From positions 245,420-309,419 of the forward strand of contig NZ_JBJIAA010000004.1 of assembly GCF_045310695.1 (NCBI RefSeq): 64,000 bases of DNA, in the 5' to 3' direction. Positions 1-7,292 of this stretch are shown here, in pieces. Source of the DNA: Clostridium_S neuense (GTDB lineage: Bacteria > Bacillota > Clostridia > Clostridiales > Clostridiaceae). The notes beneath the pieces were generated by a model. It was not told where the DNA came from, made no database searches, and was given only the letters and a program-made list of their open reading frames with translations. Each line of letters begins with the position of its first letter. Position 1 is the stretch's first letter. The position numbers were made by a program, and so were the translations under genes.

Positions 1-165
1 CAAAGTTATACATGGTGATCCTTTTCTTGAAGGTCCTAAATCACTTGATGCCATACCACCTTTTCCTTTTTCTCCCTTAGGGTTTTCTGCATTAATGGTT
101 CTAGTTCTTCCGTTATTCATAATAGGAAGAGAACCTAACCCTGTAATAAATGGATTGTTTAACAT
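1..165 (-). CDS. DUF2961 / GH172-type protein, N-terminal fragment (runs off the window)
   Basis: The first 55 codons of a gene that continues past the window edge. The ATG sits behind a GGAGG-type ribosome-binding site. The start region reads as MLNNPFITGLGSLP, followed by a segment with the ENPKGEKGKGG pattern, which I associate with the start of DUF2961 proteins (glycoside hydrolase family 172, acting on difructose anhydrides or arabinofuranosides). Only this small segment can be read, so substrate and length are unknown. No signal peptide is visible in the fragment. The family assignment is from motif memory. Confidence 0.6.
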   Translation of the reverse strand, partial: MLNNPFITGLGSLPIMNNGRTRTINAENPKGEKGKGGMASSDLGPSRKGSPCITL

Positions 166-330
166 ATAACTACCTCCGCTTTCTCTGTAATATATAATTT
201 TAATTTTATACATAACATATTTTACTATAATTAAGTCTGAAAATCATTCATTTTTTATTAATTTCTACATTTTTCACGCATTATTTTTTTTTAATTTCAG
301 GCAACCATATTAAGTGCAGAACAATTAAGG

Positions 331-362
331 AAGATTTACCTTTTATTTTTTAGGTAAATCTT
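331..362. terminator. Stem-loop downstream of pcp
   Basis: AAGATTTACC and GGTAAATCTT form a perfect 10-bp stem around a 12-nt A/T loop, just after the pcp stop codon. The T-run is weak on the minus strand, so this is a probable but not ideal intrinsic terminator. The rest of 166-330 is AT-rich with no gene seen. Confidence 0.55.
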
Positions 363-367
363 AAAAC

Positions 368-988
368 TTATTCTAAAACATTTTGTGCAGCAACATTCAC
401 TGCAATTTCTAAAGCCTTTACCATATCTAAAAGACTCATACTAGGTTGATTATTATAATTTGCAGCCTGCTCGGGAAGATACGGGATATGTATAAATCCT
501 CCTGTGATATTATTGTACTTAGTACTTATTACATGCATAAGACCATAAAGCAGTTGATTACATACGAAAGTACCAGCAGTATTTGATACTGACGCTGGTA
601 TGCCAGCCTTTTTTATATTCAAAACAATATCCTTTATTGGAATAGTAGAAAAATAAGCTGCAGCACCATCTTCTATTATTGGCGTATCTACCAGTTTATT
701 ATTTTCATTATCTGGAATTCTTGCATCAATTACATTAATTGCAACTCTTTCAACGGTTATTTCGCTTCTTCCACCTGCTTGACCAATGCATATAACAACA
801 TCTGGTTCAAATTCTCTTACAGTATCTTCAAGAATTTTTATTGACTTATAAAAAACTGTAGGAATCTCTTTTACTCTCAGCTCAATATTACTAAATTCAA
901 TATCTTTTAATTTCTTAACAGCTTCCAATGCTGGATTTATTTTTTCCCCTCCAAAGGGATCAAAACCTGTTATAAGTACTTTTTTCAT
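368..988 (-). CDS. pcp: Pyroglutamyl-peptidase I (pyrrolidone-carboxylate peptidase)
   Basis: A cytosolic cysteine peptidase (family C15) that removes N-terminal pyroglutamate from peptides. The 206-residue length is normal for the family. It opens with the typical KVLITGFDPFGG motif. The expected catalytic residues are visible: Glu in GGRSEITVERVAIN (about residue 78), Cys in SNTAGTFVCNQLLYG (about 143), and His in GFIHIPYLPEQ (about 167). The start ATG is preceded by AGGAGG. The gene appears monocistronic, with a stem-loop after it and a repeat relic upstream. All catalytic residues are present, so it should be active. Confidence 0.95.
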   Translation of the reverse strand: MKKVLITGFDPFGGEKINPALEAVKKLKDIEFSNIELRVKEIPTVFYKSIKILEDTVREFEPDVVICIGQAGGRSEITVERVAINVIDARIPDNENNKLVDTPIIEDGAAAYFSTIPIKDIVLNIKKAGIPASVSNTAGTFVCNQLLYGLMHVISTKYNNITGGFIHIPYLPEQAANYNNQPSMSLLDMVKALEIAVNVAAQNVLE

Positions 989-1147
989 TTATAATTTTCC
1001 TCCTTAGGGTTTAATCGGACTATCATATTAAAAAGTGTTAGAACATATTTAGTCAATACCAATATATATTTCGATCTGTCTGAATGTCTTTCCAGCGAGT
1101 AGACATGCACGAGGTTTGGCTAATATATAGATAACTAATACAAACAT

Positions 1148-1179
1148 CCAAAACCCCGTATATGATCTTTATCCTTCCA
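1148..1179 (-). repeat. Degenerate half copy of repeat B
   Basis: On the minus strand this reads GGAAGGATAAAGATCATATA followed by CGGGGTTTTGG. It matches the left part of the long repeat-B units at 35012 and 35171. It sits in the 272-bp gap between pcp and the chemoreceptor, where no gene is seen. Confidence 0.6.
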
Positions 1180-1260
1180 TACCTCAGGCAAGCACTCGCT
1201 TAAAGCCACCAATTAGATTTATAGGACTTTTTTAATGCGACGAAGCATTGTTACTTCACA

Positions 1261-3258
1261 TTATACTTCAAATTTTTGCATCATTTCATTAAGCTTTTGT
1301 GCTAAGACAGCTTGATTTTGTGCCGTTAAAGCAACTTGCTCTATACCTTTTGAGGTTTCGCTTATACTCCTTTCTATAGACTCAACATTCTTATATGAAA
1401 TTTGTGTATTATTAGTCATTGTGTCCATAGCCTCTCCAACTTGGTGTATTGACTCACTTATTTCTTTTGCCATAATTAAAATTTTTTGAGACATTTCACT
1501 TACAAAATTTGAATCATTATAATAATCACTGCCTAACTTTTCAAAACTCTCTAACTGTGGATTTATGTCTTGCTTAACAAACTTAAGTATTTCGCTGCTA
1601 TTGTTTGACAAATCATTAAATGCATACTTGACTCTACTTATTATATCCTCTACCTCTTTTACAGTCTCAGCAGATTGACTAGCAAGTTTTCTAACTTCAT
1701 CTGCAACAACTGCAAATCCTTTTCCGTGTTCACCAGCTCTTGCAGCCTCTATAGCTGCATTAAGTGATAATAAATTAGTTTCTTCTGAAATATCCTTTAT
1801 AGTATTAACCATAACAATTATTTTTTCTACAATACTGACTTCTTCTATAGACTTAACTATGTTTTTTTCTTTATCATTATATATATTTTTAACTCTGTCA
1901 ATAGATTCTTTGCTATCTTTTTCTATTTTGGTAGCCCTTACTTTAAAGGAGTCTGAATTCTCATTTCCTTCTCCCGCCTTGCTTGATAATCTTTCTACAT
2001 TTGAGTTAATTTCTTCTACAGATGCATTTATCTCTTCTGATATAGCACTGGTTTCTTCAGCTGTAACAGCAATATTTTTAATCTCTGCATCTATATTTTG
2101 CATCATAGAATAAAATTCTTCTACTGTTGCTGAAAGTTCTTCACTGGATGCGCTTATATCCTCTGAATCAATTACAATTTCATTAACCAGACTTCCAATA
2201 TTCTTTTGCATTATAACCACAGCATTTGCAAGTTCACCAATTTCATCGTTTCGCTTTATAAAAGCATCGGAAACCGGAATATTAAATTTTCCATTAGAAA
2301 GATTATCAAAATGCTTAACAATGTCTTTAAGTGGCTTTGAAAGCTTTAAGTTAATAAAAATATAAATTGAACTTCCAAATATTAAAATTGCAATGATTGC
2401 AATCATTAAATTACTATTAATAAAATCTCTTTTAAAACCCTCACTTATAGATCTATCTCTTCCTACAAATAAAATACCTGAAATCTTATTATTTCCATCC
2501 ATAATTGGATCATACAAGGTATCATAGCTTTTCCCAAGTATATTTGCCTCCCCAATATATTTACTTCCAGATAGAACCTTTTTTGCAATATCAGAATTTA
2601 GCTTAGTTCCAATCACTCTCTTTCCATCTTTTTTTATAGTGGTTGCGATTCTTGTATCCCCTAAAAAGATTGTTGCATCGCAATTCAAGCTTTTCTTTAT
2701 ATAATCCACAACTTTGTTTGTATCAAGTCTATATCCTGCTGATATTACACCAATTATTTTACCATCGTTATCTTTTACAGGTATACCAGACCTAACTGAT
2801 AATTTAACAGAAGTCCCACTTTCCACCTGTGAATTTGCTTTTCCTTTAATAGCATTTTGCACATTAGTTTGTTCTATAATACTATCTCCTTTTTTGCTTT
2901 TATCGTGAGTTCGAGCTAAAACAACACCTTTTTCATCTGTAATAGTAATAAAATCCATATCCGAATTATTAATTAGAGGTTCCAGAGTCCTTAATATAAT
3001 GCTCGTATCTTTTTGCTTTATTGCTGAAACAACCTCTTTATTTAGCACTAATTGCATTCCTGCACTAAAAGACGTTATTTTCATATCATCTAGTTTTTTC
3101 ATAAATATCTTAGATGACTTCGTAATTTCTTCATTTGTAGTTCCATCTACATATTTGTCAAATCTAAGTACATCTTCAACTACAACAGAAGCCACAAGTA
3201 TAAGAATAACCACTACTAAAAAGGCAACAATTCTAGTTTTAATTGATTTTTTATTCAT
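1261..3258 (-). CDS. Methyl-accepting chemotaxis protein with extracellular Cache-type sensor
   Basis: A transmembrane chemoreceptor of 665 residues that signals to CheA/CheW. The first membrane helix spans about residues 10-30. A periplasm-side sensor of about 250 residues follows, with a Cache-like core (TITDEKGVVLARTHD and GIPVKDNDGKIIGVISAGY). The second helix is at about 284-305, then a HAMP linker and a long coiled-coil signalling domain. The conserved hairpin tip is present (ETNLLSLNAAIEAARAGEHG, then KGFAVVADEVRKLA). The start is supported by AGAGGTGA upstream of the ATG. It is a single gene, and its ligand cannot be told from sequence. Confidence 0.93.
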   Translation of the reverse strand: MNKKSIKTRIVAFLVVVILILVASVVVEDVLRFDKYVDGTTNEEITKSSKIFMKKLDDMKITSFSAGMQLVLNKEVVSAIKQKDTSIILRTLEPLINNSDMDFITITDEKGVVLARTHDKSKKGDSIIEQTNVQNAIKGKANSQVESGTSVKLSVRSGIPVKDNDGKIIGVISAGYRLDTNKVVDYIKKSLNCDATIFLGDTRIATTIKKDGKRVIGTKLNSDIAKKVLSGSKYIGEANILGKSYDTLYDPIMDGNNKISGILFVGRDRSISEGFKRDFINSNLMIAIIAILIFGSSIYIFINLKLSKPLKDIVKHFDNLSNGKFNIPVSDAFIKRNDEIGELANAVVIMQKNIGSLVNEIVIDSEDISASSEELSATVEEFYSMMQNIDAEIKNIAVTAEETSAISEEINASVEEINSNVERLSSKAGEGNENSDSFKVRATKIEKDSKESIDRVKNIYNDKEKNIVKSIEEVSIVEKIIVMVNTIKDISEETNLLSLNAAIEAARAGEHGKGFAVVADEVRKLASQSAETVKEVEDIISRVKYAFNDLSNNSSEILKFVKQDINPQLESFEKLGSDYYNDSNFVSEMSQKILIMAKEISESIHQVGEAMDTMTNNTQISYKNVESIERSISETSKGIEQVALTAQNQAVLAQKLNEMMQKFEV

Positions 3259-3468
3259 AGGCTCACCTCTTCTACATAAATTTTCTTTAACCTTACATTT
3301 GCCATAATTTTTTTAAATTTCTGATTTTTCAATATAAATTGATAAAATTTTTCAAAACTTAATTTATATATTCTACTTATTATAAAAAAATCCTTTAATA
3401 AAAATTTATATTTATCCATTTTTTTATTTTTATATTTACTTTCGAATAAATTTTGTTGAGATTTGAAG

Positions 3469-3493
3469 CATTATTTGAAAATAATGTTATAAT
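3469..3493 (+). promoter_or_regulatory. Candidate Fur-type palindrome overlapping the fur promoter
   Basis: CATTATTTGAAAATAATG (3469-3486) is a perfect 8-2-8 palindrome. A TATAAT -10 element begins 2 bp after it (3488-3493), and a TTGAAG at 3463-3468 is a possible, over-spaced -35. The position between -35 and -10 fits autorepression by the downstream Fur protein. The palindrome is seen directly; its binding by Fur is inferred. Confidence 0.5.
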
Positions 3494-3537
3494 ATTAAAT
3501 AATTCCATATTAAATTTATTTGAAATGAGGAATCATT

Positions 3538-3990
3538 ATGAATAACATTTTACTTGAAAAAATAAACAAATTAGAACTTAGAGTAAAGGAAAAAGGATTT
3601 AAATTTACACCTCAAAGGCAGGCCGTTTTAGAAGCTATCATTACAAATGGCAACATGCACATGACTGTAGAGGAAATTTATGACTACGTAAAAAAAGATC
3701 ATTCAGAAATAGGACTAGCAACTGTATATAGGTCTGTATTGCTTTTAAATGATATAGGAATAATAACAAAATTAAGCCTTAACGATGGTATTGCAAGATA
3801 TCAAATAATCCATGAAAACGAAACCCATCAGCATCATCATTTAATATGTACAAATTGTGGTAAGATTATCGATGTAGAAGAGGATTTACTGGATGACATT
3901 GAAAGTAAAATTGAAGCTACTTACGGATTTAATGTGAAAAATCATTCATTAAAGTTTTTCGGATTATGTAAGGATTGTAGAGACAAATAA
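3538..3990 (+). CDS. fur: Fur-family metal-dependent repressor
   Basis: A dimeric DNA-binding metalloregulator of 150 residues, normal for the family. The N-terminal winged helix carries TPQRQAVLEAI and the recognition-helix pattern LATVYRSVLLL (about 60-70). The dimerisation half contains the His-rich metal site HQHHH (97-101) and two CxxC pairs (C104/C107 and C144/C147), expected to hold structural zinc. The overall pattern fits Fur better than PerR or Zur, but these subfamilies cannot be separated with certainty by eye. A GAGG ribosome-binding site precedes the ATG, and a palindrome overlaps the promoter. The Fur-like box before feoA at 35.5 kb is a likely target. Confidence 0.88.
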   Translation: MNNILLEKINKLELRVKEKGFKFTPQRQAVLEAIITNGNMHMTVEEIYDYVKKDHSEIGLATVYRSVLLLNDIGIITKLSLNDGIARYQIIHENETHQHHHLICTNCGKIIDVEEDLLDDIESKIEATYGFNVKNHSLKFFGLCKDCRDK

Positions 3991-4050
3991 AAAGGTATGG
4001 ATAGCCAACTTGGAAGATTCAAATTAGCTAAATTCTATTTTGCAGCATGT

Positions 4051-4268
4051 ATCAGTTGACAATTGACAGATGACAGTGAAGGTTGCCTTTCTTCCGTTTC
4101 ACTATAGAAAGACTTAAACTTAATGCTGGTGCCAATTTTTTAGAATTGCCTGTTTCTCTCGCTTAGCCAAGCTAAGCATCATTAGTTATAATTAAAGATT
4201 TATCTGAGAAAAGTGAAAGAAAAATTTATTATTAACTATCAATTTTTCTCTGCCCATTGTCAGCTGAT
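4051..4268. mobile_element. Single-copy MITE-like element (repeat C) with 20-bp inverted ends
   Basis: The left end ATCAGTTGACAATTGACAGA (4051-4070) and the inverted right end (4249-4268) match at 17 of 20 positions. The roughly 218-bp interior has no open frame worth calling. Size and structure resemble a non-autonomous miniature element. No clear target-site duplication is seen. It lies in the 526-bp gap between fur and dhaM, which otherwise holds only repeat-B units. Confidence 0.5.
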
Positions 4269-4362
4269 TAAAACGTCCAAAATATATTTGTAAAACTTTA
4301 ACATCACCTATTTTAAGCATTCAGTTTGCCTATCTATATAACTTTTTGGGCGCCGCTTTAAG

Positions 4363-4511
4363 CGTGCTTACTTTGAGTTTTAGAAGGATAATGGGCTCAC
4401 GCCCAAACCCCGTGATTCTCATTTTGTTATATCTCTAAGTTATCTGCCATTGCTTGAAGAGTGCTTGCTTTGGGTTTTAGAAGGATAATGGGCTCACGCC
4501 CAAACCCCGTG
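4363..4511 (+). repeat. Repeat B array 1 (two units, 97-bp period)
   Basis: Two copies of a 32-33 bp core beginning AGAAGGATAATGGGCTCACG and ending CCCAAACCCCGTG start at 4382 and 4479. Each is preceded by a related segment (CTTTGAGTTTT or CTTTGGGTTTT). The core contains a short hairpin, GGGC-tcac-GCCC. The same core with similar flanks is amplified at 35.0-35.5 kb. The array ends 5 bp beyond the dhaM stop codon. Confidence 0.8.
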
Positions 4512-4516
4512 TAGGA

Positions 4517-4906
4517 TTATGCTCTTTTTGGTAGGTTGGTGGACTTTATTGAGTTCTTTATTTCTGTGATATTTTTATTTAATGTGCTTTCAACTGCTGC
4601 TACTATTGCCCCTTCAACTAGGGCCGCATCTACTATCTCAACCTTGTTTTGCTTATCTGGATCTAAAAATTCAATTGCCATTTCAGCATTCATGCATGAA
4701 CTTCCTAAATCAAATAAAATTATTACACCATCTTCTGAATATACGCTTTGAATGGCCTCCAAAATTTTATTTACATCTGTACCTATTCTTTCATCTCTTG
4801 TTCCTCCAGCCGCTGCGATTTTAGCCTGTGATGCCATTTGAAGAGAAACTTCTTTTATTCCCTCTGCAATCTTATTGCTATGTGAAACTAAAACTATACC
4901 CACCAT
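4517..4906 (-). CDS. dhaM: PTS-dependent dihydroxyacetone kinase phosphoryl donor, single-domain DhaM
   Basis: An EIIA-Man-type domain that passes phosphate from the PTS to ADP bound on DhaL. The start was chosen at MVGIVLVSHS, behind AGGAG, rather than 10 codons upstream. This gives 129 residues. The phospho-acceptor His is in VLVSHSNKIAEG (residue 9), and GTRDERIGTD follows the usual GGT-region pattern. Only the EIIA domain is present; the HPr and EI-like domains fused in E. coli DhaM are absent, as is common in Firmicutes. It is the last gene of dhaK-dhaL-dhaM, 41 bp after dhaL. Confidence 0.9.
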   Translation of the reverse strand: MVGIVLVSHSNKIAEGIKEVSLQMASQAKIAAAGGTRDERIGTDVNKILEAIQSVYSEDGVIILFDLGSSCMNAEMAIEFLDPDKQNKVEIVDAALVEGAIVAAVESTLNKNITEIKNSIKSTNLPKRA

Positions 4907-4947
4907 ATTTTTGCAACTCCTTTTTAACCTATGCATTTTTGAATCTT

Positions 4948-5574
4948 TTATTTTAGGCAGTCATATATTGTTTTGAGCATTATAGAAGCTGAAACTGCTC
5001 CCGGATCCTTATGACCTATACTCCTATCGCCAAGATAACTTGCCCTACCTTTTTTCGCAGCTATTTTTTCAGTATTTTCTGCTCCCTTTAGTGCTGCGTT
5101 ACTTACAGCCTCCAATACTTCACTGCAAGCTTTACCTTCTTCTCTGGAAGCTTTTCCGGCTCTATACGCAGGCATAATAGCATCAAGCATAGTCTTGTCC
5201 CCCTCTTGAGCCTTTCCTCTCATAACAACTCCATCAATTGCTGCTTTTAATATATTTATAAAATCATCAATACCTACACTCTCTTTATCATTTACAATAA
5301 CTGCTGCCTTCATAAAAGCTGTTCCATACAAGGGACCTGAAGCACCACCAACATGAGATACAAGTGCCATACCTGCTTTTTTTAATATACCTCCTATGTT
5401 TTTACTATCAACATCCTTTAAAGCTTCTTTTACTGCTAAAAAACCCTTACTCATGTTAAGACCATGATCTCCATCTCCTATACTTGCATCCAATTCAGTA
5501 AGATAAACCTTATTTTCTTCAATTTTATCACCAATTGATACTAGTATTTCAATTATTTTTTCTCCCGATATCAT
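4948..5574 (-). CDS. dhaL: Dihydroxyacetone kinase ADP-binding subunit DhaL
   Basis: The nucleotide subunit of PTS-type dihydroxyacetone kinase. It holds ADP that is rephosphorylated by DhaM and transfers phosphate to substrate on DhaK. Length is 208 residues, typical of DhaL. The Mg-ADP site residues are visible in LDASIGDGDHGLNMSKGF (about 28-45), with the later GGASGPLYGT and GDKTMLDAIMPA motifs. It lies 29 bp after dhaK in the same operon. No DhaS or DhaR regulator lies next to the operon. Confidence 0.95.
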   Translation of the reverse strand: MISGEKIIEILVSIGDKIEENKVYLTELDASIGDGDHGLNMSKGFLAVKEALKDVDSKNIGGILKKAGMALVSHVGGASGPLYGTAFMKAAVIVNDKESVGIDDFINILKAAIDGVVMRGKAQEGDKTMLDAIMPAYRAGKASREEGKACSEVLEAVSNAALKGAENTEKIAAKKGRASYLGDRSIGHKDPGAVSASIMLKTIYDCLK

Positions 5575-5603
5575 AGTTTAAGCCTCCCATTCTTATACCC
5601 ATT

Positions 5604-6602
5604 TCATTTTATGATTTTAAAAGCTGGTGTATCTGAAAAATCATCAAGCAGCTCTTTAATTTCATTATCTAATTTTAATATTGTTATTGAAAATCCAGCC
5701 ATTTCTAGTGAAGTCATATATTCTCCTACAAAAGTTTTGTATACTTTTATCCCATTACTATTGAGCAGTTCATTTACCTTTTTATTCACTATGTAAAGCT
5801 CCATAAGTGGCGTTGAACACATTCCATTTACCATTACAGCTACTTCATCTTTTTCATTTATTTTTATATCATCTAAGATTTTTTTCATAAGCTTCGAGAC
5901 CATTTCATCAGCTGTTCCTATTTTTTCTCTTCTAATACCAGGTTCTCCATGAATGCCTATCCCAATTTCAATTTCATCTTCCTTAAGTGTAAAATTAGGT
6001 TTTCCTGATGCTGGCACTGTACAAGAACCTAAGGCAATCCCCATACTTCTTACATTTGAAATAACTTTTTCTGCAATCCTTTTTACCTCTTTAAGTTCCA
6101 TCCCTCTTTCTGCAGCAGCCCCCGCAATTTTATGCACAAAAACAGTTCCTGCAATTCCTCTTCTTCCAGTAGTAAAGGTACTATCCTCCACTGCCACATC
6201 ATCATTTACAACCACAGATTCAACCTTTATGCCATCCATATCTGCCATGTCTTTCGCCATTTCAAAATTCATTATATCTCCACTATAATTTTTTATAACA
6301 AGCAAAACTCCTTTTCCCCTGTCCACTGCCTTTATAGCCTCATATACCTGATCCGGAGTAGGTGATGTAAATACTTGTCCTACTACTGCAGCATCAAGCA
6401 TGCCCTTACCTACATAGCCAGCATGTGCAGGTTCATGTCCGCTTCCACCTCCGCTTACAATTGCAACTTTTTCTTTGCTTAAATCAGTTCTTACGAGGAC
6501 ATTTGCATTTTCAAGCTTCTTTAAATATTCCGGATGTGCCTTTTCAATTCCAATAAGCATTTCTGAAAGGACATTTTCAGGATTATTAATTACTTTTTTC
6601 AT
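5604..6602 (-). CDS. dhaK: Dihydroxyacetone kinase substrate-binding subunit DhaK
   Basis: Binds dihydroxyacetone covalently through a histidine hemiaminal and is phosphorylated through DhaL. The start at MKKVINN, behind GGAGG, gives 332 residues. Motifs include SGGGSGHEPAHAGYVGKGM (about 50-68), with the substrate-binding neighbourhood at GIGIHGEPGI (about 213-222). First gene of a three-gene operon that makes dihydroxyacetone phosphate for glycolysis, consistent with glycerol or dihydroxyacetone use. Methylglyoxal synthase at 34.2 kb consumes the same product. Confidence 0.95.
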   Translation of the reverse strand: MKKVINNPENVLSEMLIGIEKAHPEYLKKLENANVLVRTDLSKEKVAIVSGGGSGHEPAHAGYVGKGMLDAAVVGQVFTSPTPDQVYEAIKAVDRGKGVLLVIKNYSGDIMNFEMAKDMADMDGIKVESVVVNDDVAVEDSTFTTGRRGIAGTVFVHKIAGAAAERGMELKEVKRIAEKVISNVRSMGIALGSCTVPASGKPNFTLKEDEIEIGIGIHGEPGIRREKIGTADEMVSKLMKKILDDIKINEKDEVAVMVNGMCSTPLMELYIVNKKVNELLNSNGIKVYKTFVGEYMTSLEMAGFSITILKLDNEIKELLDDFSDTPAFKIIK

Positions 6603-6712
6603 ATTAATTTCCTCCAAACCTTATAAAAATTAGACTTATCCTCCTTACGTTAGATAAATCTTTATATATAGCTATATTTTAAATAAACTCTAATTATTAA
6701 TTGTTGGCAATT

Positions 6713-7207
6713 TTACTTTATATATTCTATTAAATCTGCTCTAAAAATCTCTATTTTCTCCTTATAATCTCCATTTTTTAATTCAGCCTTAGAAATATCC
6801 ATCAAAGCTTTAGGTTTTTTCGGTATAATTTTCTCTAAATCCTTAAATACTTTAAATTCTTTAGGTTTATCTGTACCATGTGTGTTAAAAAATGCTGTAC
6901 ATTTAATTTTATCCTTATTTTTACTCACGTACGACCTAATGGCTGGTGTAATATGTGAAGCCCACACGGGAGTGCCAATTATAACAACATCATATTCTGA
7001 AGGATCCTTTTGAGTATTACAAATGGTTGTTTCGTTACCAAGAATAGCATCTTTAATTTCAATTATAGTTTTAAATATTCCTTTTCTATTTGTTTTTTCT
7101 CTAATTTCCTCTATATCACAATTAAAACTTTTGCTTATGCTTTCTGCGACCTGTTTAGTATTTCCAGTTTTTGAAAAAAACACAACTAGAATCTTAGTAT
7201 CATCCAT
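6713..7207 (-). CDS. Flavodoxin-like protein
   Basis: An FMN-binding flavodoxin-fold protein of 164 residues. The N-terminal FMN phosphate loop is FFSKTGNTKQVAESI (about 10-24). The second conserved stretch, VIIGTPVWASHITPAIRSYV, fits the isoalloxazine-side loop of flavodoxin/NAD(P)H-quinone-oxidoreductase-like proteins. It could act as a low-potential electron carrier or a small quinone reductase. It stands alone between the dha operon and the M16C peptidase. The start is preceded by GGAGG. Confidence 0.8.
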   Translation of the reverse strand: MDDTKILVVFFSKTGNTKQVAESISKSFNCDIEEIREKTNRKGIFKTIIEIKDAILGNETTICNTQKDPSEYDVVIIGTPVWASHITPAIRSYVSKNKDKIKCTAFFNTHGTDKPKEFKVFKDLEKIIPKKPKALMDISKAELKNGDYKEKIEIFRADLIEYIK

Positions 7208-7292
7208 TTTGTTTCCTCCATTATTTTACATGGTTTGGATATTTTATAAACATTATACCACACATATAGCATATATGGATATAATTAGATTA

